A stretch of 64,000 nt of DNA from the NCBI GenBank assembly GCA_963575745.1, contig CAUYUJ010002062.1:1-64000 (forward strand). The letters are read 5' to 3'. A model generated the notes under the pieces. It searched no databases. It was given only the letters and a program-made list of their open reading frames with translations, and was not told where the DNA came from. The stretch is from Prorocentrum cordatum. Lineage: Eukaryota > Sar > Dinophyceae > Prorocentrales > Prorocentraceae. The position numbers were made by a program, and so were the translations under genes. Position 1 is the first letter of the stretch; the number at the start of each line of letters is the position of its first letter. Below are positions 10,918-21,978 of the stretch, piece after piece.

Positions 10918-11224
10918 CCACCACCATCATCATCATCATCATCATCAGCATCATCATCATTGTCGTCGTCATCACCACCATCATCATCAGCATCATCATC
11001 ATTGTCGTCGTCATCACCACCATCATCATCAGCATCATCACCACCATCATCAGCATCACCATCACCACCATCATCATCATCATCAGCATAAGCACCAGCA
11101 TGATCACCACCACCACCACCACCCCCAACACAACCACAACCACCGCCATCATCATCATTATCATCATCAGCAGGAGCATCATCATTATCATCACCCGCAT
11201 TAGCATCAGCATCAGCATCAGCAC

Positions 11225-11274
<50 letters not shown>

Positions 11275-12245
11275 GCAGCAGCATCATCATCCTCATCGTT
11301 ATCATCATCGTCATCACCATCGACGTAATCATCACCATCATCGTCATTATGATTGCTGGCAAACCCCTCGACACGTCTCGTAGACCCACAAGGGGCTCCA
11401 TCGAAAGCTCCATTGGCACAGTTCGCATGTGCGCGTCACCCCCTGTTTCGGTACACCCCTGACAAATTTCTGGGCACATAGGGAGCTCCATCTAAAGCTC
11501 CTGTGGCGCAGTTCGCGAGTGGGCGTCACGCCCGTTTCGGCACAGCCCTCACACGTTCCGTGGCCCAACAGGAAGCTCCATTTAAGCCCATCGTGGCGCA
11601 GTTCGCATGTGGGCGTCACGCCCTTTTCGGCGCACTCCTCACACGCTTCGTGGCCCCATAGGGAGCTCCATCTAAGGCCCCCGTGGCGCAATTCGCATGT
11701 GGGCGTCGTGCTCGTTTCGGCACACCCTTCGCACGTTTCGCGGCCCCATAGGGGCTGCACCGAATGCCACTGTGGCGCAGTTCGCATGTGGGCGTCACGC
11801 CCCTTTCGGTGCACCCCTCACACGCTTCGTGGCCCCACAGGGAGCTCTACCTGAGGCCCCCGTGGCGCAGTTCGCATATGGGCGTCACGACCGTTTCGTC
11901 ACTCTCCTCACACGCTTCGTGGCTCCATCGAGAGCTCTATCGAGTGCCTCCGTGGCGCAATCCGCATGTGGGCGGCGCTGCCGTTTCGGCACACTTCTCA
12001 TACGTTTCGTGGCCCCATAGGAAGCTCCACCGAATGCCTCTGCGGCGCAATTCGCACGTGGGAGTCACACCAGTTTCGGCACACCGTCACACGTTTTGTG
12101 GCCCCATGGGAACCTTCACCGATTGCCTACGTGGCGCAGTTCGCATGCGGTTCCGCACCCATGTCAGCACACTGCTCACACACGCTTCGTGGCCCCATAG
12201 GAAGCTCCACCGAATGCCTCTGTGGAGCAGTTCGCAGGTAGACGT
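10780..12245 (+). repeat. Composite module copy 2: leader, CAT tract, 90-bp satellite
   Basis: The leader (10,780-10,838) repeats that of copy 1 with a few changes. A CAT/CAG tract fills 10,868-11,352. From about 11,365 ten diverged units follow at a period of 89-91 bp, measured from the motif GTTCGCATGTGGGCGTCAC at 11421, 11511, 11601, 11691, 11780, 11870, 11960, 12050, 12139 and 12230. Each unit also holds TTCGTGGCCCCATAGGGAGC. Because 90 is a multiple of three, ORFs run through several units, but different frames are open in different parts. I see no evidence that it is translated. Confidence 0.85.
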
Positions 12246-12790
12246 TAAGCCTCGCACCGCTGCCATGTAGCTTATAATTGCTTTTACATGCTTCAGCCGC
12301 AGATCTAACGTTACTGCCTCGTACCTGTTACGGGGAGTTTGTGGCGTCGGAAGTCTAGGAGTTAGGATGCTAGAGGCGGGGGAGGCCGCGCGAGTCGATC
12401 GCTGCGAGCGCGTTGACCACCAAAGCTAAGCCTCAGAGCTGAACGTGCCGACGCCTGGTTACGCATAGCAGTCATGTGTTCCTTATCTGTGAGTGCGGCC
12501 GTGCCACCGATGTATTTAAACCTGTAGAAGAGAGTGGAGGTACGGGAATCATAGTCGGGTTAGGACGTAGTCGTGGATTCGCGTGTATGTTGGGACGGGA
12601 TGGGGCGATGGGGAATACCGTGCCTACGCCTGATAATTTGATACTCTTTGTTCTGCCGGGCTCTCCGCTTTTTTCCGTTTCTGTTTGCACGTCCTGTTCA
12701 GCTTGTTTCTGCACTCTGGCGGTTTTACAGCTTTTCTGCCGCCATTTGCCGCATGAGCGCTACAGCTCTGGTGCTAAAGTCCGCTTAACG
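12246..12790. other. Unassigned unique-looking sequence
   Basis: GC content is lower than in surrounding DNA and there is no obvious repeat. A 105-codon plus-strand ORF (12,476-12,793) contains ESGGTGIIVGLGRSRGFAC but matches no family I know. It could be an exon or chance. Confidence 0.3.
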
Positions 12791-12796
12791 TAAAAA

Positions 12797-12862
12797 AGGA
12801 GGAGGAGGCGAAGAGAGGAGCAGAGAGGAGGCGGAGGGCGAGGAGGAGGAGGAGGAGGAGCC
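12797..12862. repeat. Interrupted GGA tract
   Basis: Purine-only run of AGG/GGA units mixed with GAG and GCG. The next 280 bases (12,863-13,150) show nothing assignable. Confidence 0.85.
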
Positions 12863-13150
12863 GATCAGGAAGGGCCGCGGGCACCTCTGTACGAATCTGA
12901 AGGCGACGGTCGCGGAGCAGGCGATAAAGCAGGCGAGGCAAACCCCAGCCGCCACGGCGCCCGCCGTGCCGGGCAAGTAGTCGCTAACCGCGCCCACCAG
13001 CCGCTCCAATCCTTCGGGGGCTCGGCACGAAGGGAGGCAACTTTCAGAACCACCCACCCCCTGTTCCCGAGGAACGGACGCCCCAAAGGAAGCGTCAAAT
13101 TATGAGCCAGCCCTCTTCCCCACCGAATCCCCCGGCGTTCCTCCGTTAGG

Positions 13151-13174
13151 GTGTGTGTGTGTGTGTGTGTGTGT
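13151..13174. repeat. (GT)12 microsatellite
   Basis: Uninterrupted GT dinucleotide run. Confidence 0.95.
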
Positions 13175-13194
13175 CGAAAACAAGTAAGCCCGGC

Positions 13195-13400
13195 CCGCCC
13201 GGCGCCCCAATTAGGGTAAAGCCTACTGCATCCGCGCATCGCTGGACGCATCGCTGGGCGCATCGCTTGGCATCGCTTGGCATTGCTTGGCATTGCTTTG
13301 CATGGGTTGGCATGGGTTGGCAATGCTTGGCCAGGAACCCGAGGAACCCGAGGATCCTCCGGGGGCGGGGAACCCGAGGAACCTCCGAGGAACGGACACC
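13195..13400 (-). repeat. 10-bp satellite module, copy 1
   Basis: A conserved flank (GGCGCCCCAATTAGGG) leads into about ten GCATTGCTTG-type decamers (13,228-13,330), then a second flank rich in GGAACCCGAGGA (13,335-13,395). The same three parts recur in reverse orientation at 20,925-21,365, with more decamers there. Confidence 0.75.
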
Positions 13401-13559
13401 GTAAGAATAGGAGGCACCAACCTCTAACCAAGCACGAACCCCTTCGGCGAGCCTCCTTGGGCAACGTGCCGCAGTTCCCCTTGGGGCGCGCCGCCCAGAC
13501 GAGGAAGAAAGCGCCTGAAAAGTTCTGCACGGGCTTCCCCGAGACTTTGCCGAAGGGGG

Positions 13560-13813
13560 ATTAGGGAACGCACCTGGGGTTGCCCACCTCACCTCGGCAG
13601 CTTCCAGGCTCGACTTTGGAGTCCCGAAGCGGTTCGGTGACAGACCGTGCAGTGACCTCGAAATCCCCCAAGACCTCACCGCACGGTCCGCCACCGCACG
13701 GTCTCGGGACCTCGGATGCCCCTGTCGCCCGAGACGCACTTAGAGAACGACCCGAGTCCCAAAGCCGTGCGTTGAACCCGAAATCCCCACCGACACACCA
13801 CACGGTGTGGTCA
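13560..13813. other. Short inverted-repeat sequence before the TCC tract
   Basis: CCGCACGGTC motifs occur repeatedly and CACACCACACGGTGTGGTCA gives a short palindrome just before the pyrimidine tract. No gene is evident. Confidence 0.4.
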
Positions 13814-14570
13814 CCACCCTCCTCCTCCTGCCCCTCCCCCTCCCCCTCCCTCCCCCTCCCCCCCCCCTCCTCCCGCTCCTCCTCCTCCTCCTCCCCTCCT
13901 CCTCCTCCGCTCCTCCTCCTCCTCCCCCCCCTCACCCCTCCTCCTCCTCCTCCTCCTCCTCCTCCTCCTCCGCTCCTCCTCTCCTCCTCCTCCTCCTCCA
14001 CCTCCTCCTCCTCCTCCTCCTCCTCCCTCCCCTCCTCCTCCTCCTCTGCCTCCTCCTCCTCCTCTGCCTCCTCCTCCCCTCCTCCTCTCCTCTCCTCCTC
14101 CTCCTCCTCCGCCTACCCTCCGCCTCCTCCTCCACCTCCTCCTCCTCTCCGCTCCGCTCCGCCTCTCCTCCTCCTCCTCCTCCTCCTCCTCCTCCTCCTC
14201 CTCCTCCTCCTCCTCCTCCTCCTCCTCCCCCCCTCTTTCCTCCTCTCCTCCTCTCCTCCTCCTCCTCCCCTCCTCCTCCTCCTCCTCCTCCTCCCCCTCC
14301 CCCTCTCCCCTCCCCCTCCCCCTCCCCCTCCCCCTCCCACCCCCTCCTCCTCCTCCTCCTCTCCTCCTCTCCTCCTCCTCCTCCTCCTCCTCCTCCTCCT
14401 CCTCCTCCTCCTCCGCCTCCGCCCCGCCTCCGCCTCGCCTCCGCCTCCGCCTCCGCCTCCTCCTCCTCCTCCTCCTCCTCCTCCTCCTCCTCCTCCTTCT
14501 CCTCCTCCTCCTCCTCCTCTCCTCTCCTCCTCCTCCTCCTCCTCCTTCCTCCTCCTCCTCCTCCCCGATC
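13814..14570. repeat. ~750-bp TCC pyrimidine tract
   Basis: Almost pure C/T, mainly TCC with CTCC and CCC variants and a few G interruptions. Every frame on both strands is nearly stop-free, which explains the long Pro/Ser/Leu or Glu/Gly/Arg ORFs here. These are not genes. Confidence 0.97.
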
Positions 14571-14716
14571 GACATGCGAGGAGGTTTCAGGCACCCGGGC
14601 CGAGGCTCTTTTGGCCGATCCTCGCCATGGCATATCTCGTGGCAACGGCTGGTCTCCCCTCGCGCACGTCCTGGCCAGAGCGCAGGCCCGGGGCAGGGCC
14701 GGGGGCCAACTTGGGA
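14571..14716. other. Unique spacer between opposite-polarity tracts
   Basis: 146 bases of mixed sequence separate the TCC tract from the GGA tract. It contains TTTTGGCCGATCCTCGCC and no recognisable gene. Confidence 0.6.
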
Positions 14717-15242
14717 GGAGGAGGAGGAGGAGGAGGAGGAGGAGGAGGAGGAGGAGGAGGAGGAGGAGGAGGGGGAGGAGGAGGAGGAGGAGGAGGAGGA
14801 GGAGGAGGAGGAGGCGGAGGAGGAGGAGGAGGAGGAGAGGAGGAGGAAGAGGAGGAGGAGGAGAGGAGGAGAGAGGAGGGAGAAGAGGAGGAGGAGGGGA
14901 GAGGAGGAGGAGGAGGAGGAGGAGGGAGGAGGAGGAGGAAGGAGGTGGAGAGGAGGAGGAGGAGGACGGGCGACAACTTTCTAGGAGGAGGAGGAGGAGG
15001 AGGAGAGGAGGAGGAGGGAGGAGGACGGGCGCCAACTTTCTAGGAGAAGTGGAAGGAGGAGGAGGAGGAGGAGGAGGAGGAGGAGAGAGGAGAAGGAGTA
15101 GGAGGAGGAGGAGGAGGAGGAAGAGAAGGAGGAGGAGAGGAGGAGGAGGAGGAGCGCCCGTACCACTGGGGGAGGAGGAGGAGGAGGAGGAGGAGGAGGA
15201 GGAGGAGGAGGAGGAGGAGGAGGAGGAGGAGGAGAGGAGGGG
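14717..15242. repeat. ~525-bp GGA purine tract
   Basis: Mainly GGA/GAG. It is broken by two near-identical insertions, CGGGCGACAACTTTCTAGG (about 14,969) and CGGGCGCCAACTTTCTAGG (about 15,026), both related to GGGGGCCAACTTGGG at the left edge (about 14,700). Confidence 0.95.
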
Positions 15243-16258
15243 AATGAGGAGGTGGAGGAGGGGAATGAGGAGGAGGAGGAGGGGCAGGGGCCAGCCTTTG
15301 AGTGGGATGGGGAGGGGGAGGGGGGAGGAGCAAGCCCTCACGCGCCGTGAAGAGATAGCGAAACGATGCATTTGAGACATGTTCTGCCTCTGGGGGCCCG
15401 CACTGGGCCATGGGACCGTCAAAACTCGGGTGCGTGCAAAAGGGGCCAGCAAGACGGGGATTGGTCGGAAGCATGTGTGTGGACAGGGGGGCAGATGATG
15501 CATTGTTGTGAGAAGAAGGAACCATGACATCTGGGAGATGCCATGGCCCCAACCATGATATCCACCCCTCCTCATCCACACACGCACACACACACACACA
15601 TTCCACGCCCCCGAAAATCGCCAGCCCAACGAGATCATTCACGCAAGTAAGTAATGGTCGAATTGTTTTAACCATATGGGATATCTAGTCCCCGCGCGCG
15701 AGGGCGACGCCTGGGGGTCTACGGACCTGAGTGGGGCCGAAAATAAAGCGAAAACGCGCCAACAGAGGGGGAAAGCGCCCAAAACGCGCGACAAGAGCCC
15801 CAAAATGCGCGGGTCAACGTCCGTCAGGCCTCATGCTGGCCCCAGGACGGCCTGCAGATGACCTCAAGATTGCTTCAGCGTAATGGGCAGAACAATTGAA
15901 CAACCCATTGTGATTTGTAAGTGTCGCATTCTTCCCTCTGCGGGATTCAATGGACTTCTCGGGCCCCGCGGTGGACCCACGAGAGCCCCGACCCAGCCGC
16001 AAGAGGACCCCGACTCCGCAAGGGGGCCGCTACAGGGCCCCACGAGAGCCCCAGCGCGACCCGAGAGAGGGCCAAGCGCGACCCGAGAGAGGGCCAATCG
16101 GCGACAGTCCGTACTACGGCCCAGAGGTTGCCCCAAGATGCCCCGAGATGTGCCCGAGTGGCCCGAGACAGCCCGATGGGCTGCAAAAGTGGCCCCTGAT
16201 GGCCGAGCCTGCTCCCCGGTGAGGTCCGCAATACGGCCAGAACCATGGTGACACATAC
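15243..16258. other. Low-information region with CACGAGAG minisatellite
   Basis: Contains a short CA run (15,585-15,600), AAAACGCGC repeats (15,745-15,810) and GAGAG/CCCGAGA repeats with a duplicated GCGCGACCCGAGAGAGGGCC (16,050-16,096). No coding signal stands out. Confidence 0.4.
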
Positions 16259-16262
16259 GTCT

Positions 16263-16640
16263 GTGTTGTTGTTGTTGTTGTTGTTGCTGTTGTTGTTGCT
16301 GCTGTTGTTGTTGTTGTTGTTGTTGTTGCTGCTGCTGCTGCTGCTGCTGTTGTTGTTGTTGTTGTTGTTATTATTATTGTTGTTGTTGCTATTGCTAGTG
16401 TTGTTGTTGTTGGTGTTGTTGTTGATGTTGTTGTGTTTTCTGCTGCTGTTGTTGTTGTTATTGTTGATGTTGCTGTTGTTGTTGCTGTTGTGGTTGTTGC
16501 TGCTGTTGCTGCTCCTGTTGCTGTTGCTTTTGTTTTTGCTGTTGCTGTTGCTCTTGCTGCTGCTACTGCTGTTGCTGTTGATGATGATGTTGCTGTTGCT
16601 GTTGATGCTGATGCTGTTGTTGGTGGTGTTGCTGTTGTTG
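16263..16640. repeat. TTG/TGC microsatellite
   Basis: Continuous TTG with TGC, TTA and GAT variants. Forward frames read as poly-Leu, poly-Cys or poly-Val and are not genes. Confidence 0.97.
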
Positions 16641-16643
16641 AAC

Positions 16644-16672
16644 TCTCATTACTGAAGTCTCCAGTAATGAGA
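16644..16672. other. Perfect 11-bp stem hairpin
   Basis: TCTCATTACTG and its exact reverse complement CAGTAATGAGA are separated by a 7-base loop, immediately after the TTG tract. It could be a short structured RNA or an element end. Confidence 0.6.
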
Positions 16673-16779
16673 ATTCAATTATTGTTGATCCCCCCTCCGG
16701 TGCACATTGTATGTTTCAATTGAAGTGCCCCTCCCAGCGCTGGCACTCTGTTCTTTATCCAGGAAAATATTCCTCCTCA

Positions 16780-17060
16780 AACTGTGTTGTTGGCCCCCGG
16801 TTTGCAACAACAACGGCTCCCGCTTGATACGCCCTCGAATTTTACTCCGGTCCCCAGTCCGGCTTCAGACTTCCTCGCAATTGAATCAAGAATCGCGCTC
16901 CCGCCTGAGACTTCCTCGCAATTTACTCAGGCGCCGCGCTCTTGCCATTCAGGAATCGCGCGTTCGCTGGGGACTTCCTCAAATTTACCTAGGAATCGCT
17001 CTCTGGCTGGAAACTTCCTGGCTAGTCACGCAGATCTCACGATCGATCCGTCGATCCACC
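16780..17060. repeat. ~45-50-bp tandem repeat with GACTTCCTCGCAATT
   Basis: About five diverged units share GACTTCCTCGCAATTTACTC and GGAATCGCGC. Confidence 0.7.
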
Positions 17061-17124
17061 CGCTCGGCCCGCCCGTCAGGCTCATGCTATTCGTGCCCCA
17101 TGCTCGCTCGCGCCCTTTGTGCCT

Positions 17125-17234
17125 CATTGCTGTCCTTCGTGGCCCCTCCCCCTGTGGCCCAATCGCTGCCCTTCGTGGCCCCGATGCTGACCTCAGTGGC
17201 CCCTCGCTGCCCTGTGTGGCCCATATGTGTGTAC

Positions 17235-17268
<34 letters not shown>

Positions 17269-17935
17269 GCCCGTCATGGTCCCCAGTCGCTCGTGCCCTC
17301 AGTGGCCCCCATTGCTGCCCTTCGCGGCCCCGCTGCTGCCCTCAGTGGCCCCCTCGCTGTCCTTTTGTGGTCCATATATACGCCCTTCGTGGCCCCCAGT
17401 CGCTCGTGCCCTCAGTGGCCCCATTGCTGCCCTTCGTGGCCCCAGTGCAGCCCCGCGTGCCTCCCCCCCGCTGCCCTCAGGGACCCTGGCAGGGCCCTTT
17501 GTGGCCCATTCTTTCACCCTTCGTGGCCCCCAGTCGCTCGTGCCCTCAGTGGCCGCATTACTGACCTTCGTTGCCCTGGCGAAGGCCCTTTGTGGCCCAA
17601 ACATACGCCTGTCGTGGCCCCCAGTCGCTTGTGCCCTCAGTGGCCCCATTGCTGCCCTTCGTGGCCCCGCTGCTGCCCTCAGTGGCCCCCTCGCTGCCCT
17701 TTGTGGCCCATATATACGCCCTTCGTGGCCCCCAGTCGCTCGTGCCCTCAGTGGCCCCATTGCTGCCCTTCGTGGCCCCAGCGTAGCTCCTTGTGCCCCC
17801 CCCCCGCTGCCCATTGTGGCCCCGCTGCTGCCCTCAGTGGCCCAGACGCTGCCCTTCGTGGCCCCCCGTCGCTTGCGCCCTCAGTGGCCCCATTGCTGCC
17901 CTTCGTGGCCCCGCTGCTGCCTTTCAGCGGCCCCA
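17125..17935. repeat. GTGGCCCC minisatellite
   Basis: Alternating short units such as GCTGCCCTTCGTGGCCCC and CTGCCCTCAGTGGCCCC, arranged in larger blocks containing CCCAGTCGCTCGTGCCCTCA. An embedded TATATA-ACACAC tract lies at 17,231-17,268. All forward frames are open over long distances, giving spurious PFVAP-type ORFs. Confidence 0.85.
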
Positions 17936-18019
17936 TTGCTGCTTCTCTCGTCCGCAGTTCTGCTCCCTCCCTCCTGTCCCTTACCTCCCTCCCTTCCCCC
18001 ACTCCTTTCCTCCTCGAAT

Positions 18020-18110
18020 TTTCTCTCTCTCTCTCTCTCTTTCTCCTCTCACTTTCTGTCGCTCTCTCTCGCTCTGTCTCTCTCCTTTCTCACTCCTCTT
18101 GCTGTCTTAG
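18020..18110. repeat. CT-rich tract
   Basis: TCTCTC dinucleotides with interruptions, continuing the pyrimidine bias from 17,940. Confidence 0.8.
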
Positions 18111-18257
18111 GGGCTGCGCCCTATACACGTGGCAGGTCAGGAAGATGTACCCCCTAGAGGGGGCACGATCGAAGACGAAGAGAGCGAGTATCGGGGGTTA
18201 GAGATGTACGTGGTGAGGAACGCGCGAGTTTATGAGAGCGAGCAGTCTTAAAATGAT

Positions 18258-18362
18258 TGTTGTTGTTATTGGTGGTGTTGTTGTTGATGGTGGTGTTGTT
18301 GTTGGTGGTGGTGGTGTTGCTGTTGTTGCTGTTGTTGCTGTTGTTGTTGCTGTTGATGTTCG
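18258..18362. repeat. TTG/TGG microsatellite
   Basis: Second, shorter TTG-type tract, with GGT and GCT variants. Confidence 0.9.
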
Positions 18363-18369
18363 CAGGGCG

Positions 18370-18900
18370 TGCCCGTGCGGGATCCTATGGGCTCTTCGGG
18401 CCTCCCGGCGTTCCCAAGAGGGCCCCCCAGCTCAGGCTTCATGGAAAGGGCTCCCCGAACCTTGCCAAGCTGCCGCATCTGCCACCAACACTTCTCATTG
18501 CACCGGCCATGCAGACGTGCTGCAACGGATTTCTGCGTGGATTTTTGCACCAAGCGGCGAGCGAAAACGAAGTGAATTTCGCGTGGATTCTTTTCGGTCG
18601 TTTTTCTTGGCCAGAAGACAAAACTCCGCACGAAATTCACCTCGCACTCCGGAACGAAACTCTCCAGGACACCCCGGGCCCACCCTATCGCTTTCCGAAC
18701 GAAGTCCGCTCTGCGATGTTGGCGCCATGACACTCCACAGGCCCGTGGCGGGACAGCTCCCCGCGGATGCGGCCGCTCTGCCTGGCTGGGGCGCCGATCC
18801 TTCGCCGGGCTCCCGCTCCCCGCATCGGGGGGTGGGCCTGCGCGGCCGCGGGCCTCCCAGGCCTCTCCGACGTCCCTGCCGCTGTCGAGGACCGGCCCTC
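18370..18900. other. Unassigned, with a short inverted repeat
   Basis: GTGAATTTCGCGTGG (about 18,571) and CCGCACGAAATTCAC (about 18,626) form an imperfect inverted repeat around TTTTTCTTGGCC. No convincing gene; plus-strand ORFs have GC-rich chance composition. Confidence 0.35.
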
Positions 18901-18903
18901 GTG

Positions 18904-19070
18904 TCGGGTCGGGCAGGTCCTCCTACAGGCGGACTGTAGACGACAAATTGAAAGAACAAGAAAAGCGAGAACAATTACTAGTCATAGATAGTCGAAGGAT
19001 CGTCCCCAGACGATTTGTTTGACTATTTTTGAATACCCTCCTGTAGGGCCGGGGATCTTCTGACCCGGGT
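18904..19070 (+). mobile_element. MITE-like family F, copy 1
   Basis: Starts with GTCGGGCAGGTCCTCCTACA and ends with ACCCTCCTGTAGGGCCGGGG, approximate inverted repeats. Internal landmarks GACAAATTGAA and GACTATTTTTGA match those of the copy at 59,283-59,441. It has no coding capacity. The right boundary is uncertain because a GGGTCAG-rich cluster follows. Confidence 0.6.
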
Positions 19071-19262
19071 CAATCCAGACCCAGGTCAGCAGGAAACCAA
19101 AAACTGCAATGCAGGAAAGAAAAACTGCAACGCAGGTCTTCCCAAACCCGGGTCAGCCAATGTGCGCGGCCGCCTCGCGGCCACGAGCGGCTCGCTAACC
19201 CGGGTCAGCCAGAGGGGGCCTTCGCAGGATCCTGCAGGATCTGGCGCCCTGGCTGACCCCCG
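19055..19262. repeat. Cluster of ACCCGGGTCAGCC motifs
   Basis: The palindromic core ACCCGGGT with trailing CAGCC, or a near variant, occurs about four times (19,063; 19,080; 19,146; 19,198). Two AAAACTGCAAYGCAGG repeats lie between. Confidence 0.6.
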
Positions 19263-19440
19263 TTTGCATTGACCCCCGTCTCAAGGCTCCCGACGGTAGG
19301 GGGGCGTGCCCGACTTACCGGCCCTCGTGGCCGACGGACCGGCCCTCGTGGCCCGACGTGCCGCGGTCGAGGAGCGGCCCTCCTGGCCGACACGGACCAC
19401 CGCACCGACCCCGGCCGGGCCCATGGTCAGTGCACGTGGA

Positions 19441-19664
19441 GGGGCCCAGGGACACACGAAGAGATGCACACACACCACTCCCAGCATTCCCTATATATGT
19501 ACTTATTTATTCATCTAATTATTTATTGATTTATTGTTATACATATATGTATATGTATTCCCATACTTTCTGGAGCTTCGCCTTCCCCCCCACACTTCCC
19601 ATGTTTTCCCTTGTTTTGCCCTGGGGGTCGCCGAGGCATTGTGTCTGTGTGTTTCTTCCGCTCC
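19441..19664 (+). repeat. GGGGCCCAGGGACACAC dispersed repeat, copy 1
   Basis: Begins GGGGCCCAGGGACACACGAA and ends CATTGTGTCTGTGTGTTTCT followed by a pyrimidine run. The middle is expanded by an AT-rich stretch (19,490-19,560). Other copies are at 20.17, 21.98, 52.60 and 63.75 kb. Confidence 0.75.
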
Positions 19665-19964
19665 TTGACGTGAGGCCCCCCCTCCTGCCTTCCCCCCTCT
19701 GTCAATTGAAGCTGTGCGCGGCCCGCTTAGCTTCGACCGGAAGAGGTGCGCTCTCGACCCGCGGATCAAAAAGTTTCTTCCCCTCCTAGGTGTGTGCCTC
19801 CCTTGCCAAGCCAGGGGGGCGTGCACACCGATGCCGCGCCCATGGATGGGCTGGCCAGGACCGGCGAGGCGGATGGCCGATGTCCCCCGGGAGGGAGCGG
19901 GGAAGGGCAGGCGCGGGGAGTTCTGGCGGCGCGCACAGGAGGTGGAGGGAGGAGGGAGGGCTTC

Positions 19965-20090
19965 ATGGAAGGATGCTACTTCTTAGACGGCGCCAGCCTC
20001 ACATCTATAGGTAAGGCCCGCGCCTTCTGCGGAGCAGGGGTGCTTCTAAGAAGACCTCCCCCCTCCCCCAACCCCCCCCCTGCGCGTGGC
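19965..20090 (+). mobile_element. Inverted-repeat family H, copy 1
   Basis: CTTAGACGGCGCCAGCCTCA and GGTAAGGCCCGCGCCTTCTG correspond to the same blocks at 63,390-63,415. The right end, TGCTTCTAAGAAGACCTCCC, is partly inverted relative to the left end of the family. Confidence 0.5.
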
Positions 20091-20168
20091 TGAGAATTGA
20101 GGGCAGGAGGGAGAGAGATAGAGAGAGAGAGAGAGCGGCAGGCGAGGAATGCGTTGTTTCGTTTTTTC

Positions 20169-20322
20169 AAGGGGCCCAGGGACACACTAATAGACACACA
20201 CACACAAATAACAAGATTCCCCATACGTTTCCATGTTTCCTGGGTGTTCGTCTTCCCCCCCCACTTCCCATACTTTCCTGGGCGTCGACGATTAATTGTG
20301 TCTGTGTGTTTCTTCCCCTCCA
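20169..20322 (+). repeat. GGGGCCCAGGGACACAC dispersed repeat, copy 2
   Basis: Begins AAGGGGCCCAGGGACACACT, has the internal TTCCCCATA and CTTCCCATACTTTCC blocks, and ends AATTGTGTCTGTGTGTTTCT then TCCCCTCCAG. The tail resembles a polypyrimidine tract plus AG splice acceptor. A plus frame continues after it (NDAPLDGLVQSELNSEHSKE) with normal composition to 20,511. Confidence 0.8.
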
Positions 20323-20754
20323 GATTTCCACGTAGATGGTAACGACGCGCCTCTGGACGGGCTTGTCCAGTCCGAGCTCAATTCGGAGCACTCCAAGGAG
20401 GAGAGCCCTCGAGCGGAGAACCCACCCAGGCTGGGGCGGTTCTCAACACTCGCGCAAGCTGCAGGAGGCAGGCGAGGAATGAGAGGGCGGCCGTGTTTGG
20501 GCGTTGTTTGACGAGGTGCGGCGGCGTGCGGACTGGCCAGTGTAGCATCGGTGATGTGGTCAGCTGACGTCCCTGGAAAGCTCCTGCCACGAAGGCGTGA
20601 GCTGCGCTTCCCCAAACAGCTTGCCTGGAAGGGTTCGTTGCAACTTCCCCCATCTAGGCCTGCCTAAATGGTTCTTGCTTCTTTCTGAAGAAGCATCTGA
20701 TTCCAGAAACCCTGAACCCAAAAGGGCTTCCATCTCTAAGGGGCACATATTTTA

Positions 20755-20866
20755 CTTCCGCAGCCTTCCGCCGAACTTCCGCCGGCTTCCGCCAGCGGAG
20801 GCGGCCTCGTTTTACTTCCGGCCTTCCGCCGCCCTTCCGCCGCCTTCCGCGGCGGAAGGGATGACA
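20755..20866. repeat. CTTCCGCC short tandem repeat
   Basis: CTTCCGCC/GCCTTCCG octamers in about ten imperfect copies, including the block TTTTACTTCCG twice. Confidence 0.75.
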
Positions 20867-20924
20867 ATTTCTTTTGTCCTCGAAGGTAAAGCCCTTTTTG
20901 GAACGCCCCCTGTCTTTGGCCCTG

Positions 20925-21365
20925 CGCTGGTCGGCGTTCCTCGGGTTCCCCAGGTGCATTGGTCCTCTTGCCTCTCTGTTACGGAGCGGCTGGCCTTCCT
21001 CGGGTTCCATACGTTTCTCGGGCAGCAATGCCAAGCAATGCAGGAAATAATGCCCACTGACGCCAACCATGCCGAGCAAGGCTGAGGGATGCCAACAATT
21101 GCCAAGTAATGCCAAGCCACGCTGCAAAGCAAGACGAAGTGAAGCCAAACAATGCCAAGAATGCCTGCCGAGCAACGCCGAATCACGCCGAGCAATGCCG
21201 ACCGGTGCCAAGAAATGCCAAGCAACGCCAAGCAACGCCAAGCAATGCCAAGCAACGCAAATCAAGGCAAAGCAGGGCAATGCAATGCCAAGCTGGGCAA
21301 TGCAATGCCAGGCCATACCAAGCAATGCTGATTAGGAAGCGCTTCCCGAATTGGGGTCGCCAAGT
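20925..21365 (+). repeat. 10-bp satellite module, copy 2 (inverted)
   Basis: Left flank with two CTTCCTCGGGTTCC/GTTCCTCGGGTTCC blocks (20,935-21,010), about 25 AGCAATGCCA-type decamers (21,025-21,325), and right flank GAATTGGGGTCGCC. It is the reverse-complement arrangement of 13,195-13,400 with a longer array. Confidence 0.75.
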
Positions 21366-21860
21366 TCAGGTCTAAAAAGCCCGCTGAGAGTGACCGGGCC
21401 CCCGACATCGGCTGCCCATCGATGCTCCCCAACTCCGGGGCCGTCCAGACTCGATCTCAAAATCGATTTCACTCGGGGCCCGCGCCGATCGGCAAAACAA
21501 TGAATAAAAAAACGCTCACCACATGGTAAGGTCACCACACCGTTTGGGGTCCTTCGGCTTCGGATGGTGCCCAACACATTCTGCACCTCCCCTGTGCCTC
21601 TGGGGGGCAAGAAGCTTCCGTGGGACACCCGCTGGCAGGCCAATTCCTTGATTGATGTATCTGACTGCCCCCGATGTCGCAATTTGTTCGCGTGGGCCCT
21701 AGGCAAGATCAGCCAGCACTTACTCGGAAAACAGCTGGGGAATCGAGATCGAATCGGATCGGCCGTGCCACGATGCACAGATGCGCTGCGCAAGCATCGC
21801 GCCGATGGCCGCATCGGATCGCCCGAACATCGAATCCGACAAGGATCGAGCCAACCGGAA

Positions 21861-21862
<2 letters not shown>

Positions 21863-21909
<47 letters not shown>
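21863..21909. repeat. (TA)n microsatellite
   Basis: TATATA run with one CA interruption. Confidence 0.95.
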
Positions 21910-21978
21910 GAATCAGATCGGTCGGAACGGACTGGGCCCGGCCAGGAGGCCTCGACCCCTCCCCTGGGAAGGTATTTG

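Noticed and set aside
13580-15375. Long ORFs (over 480 codons, several frames, both strands) across the TCC and GGA tracts
   Set aside because: Pure trinucleotide repeats lack stops in every frame; composition is poly-Pro/Ser/Leu or poly-Glu/Gly/Arg and no domain is present.
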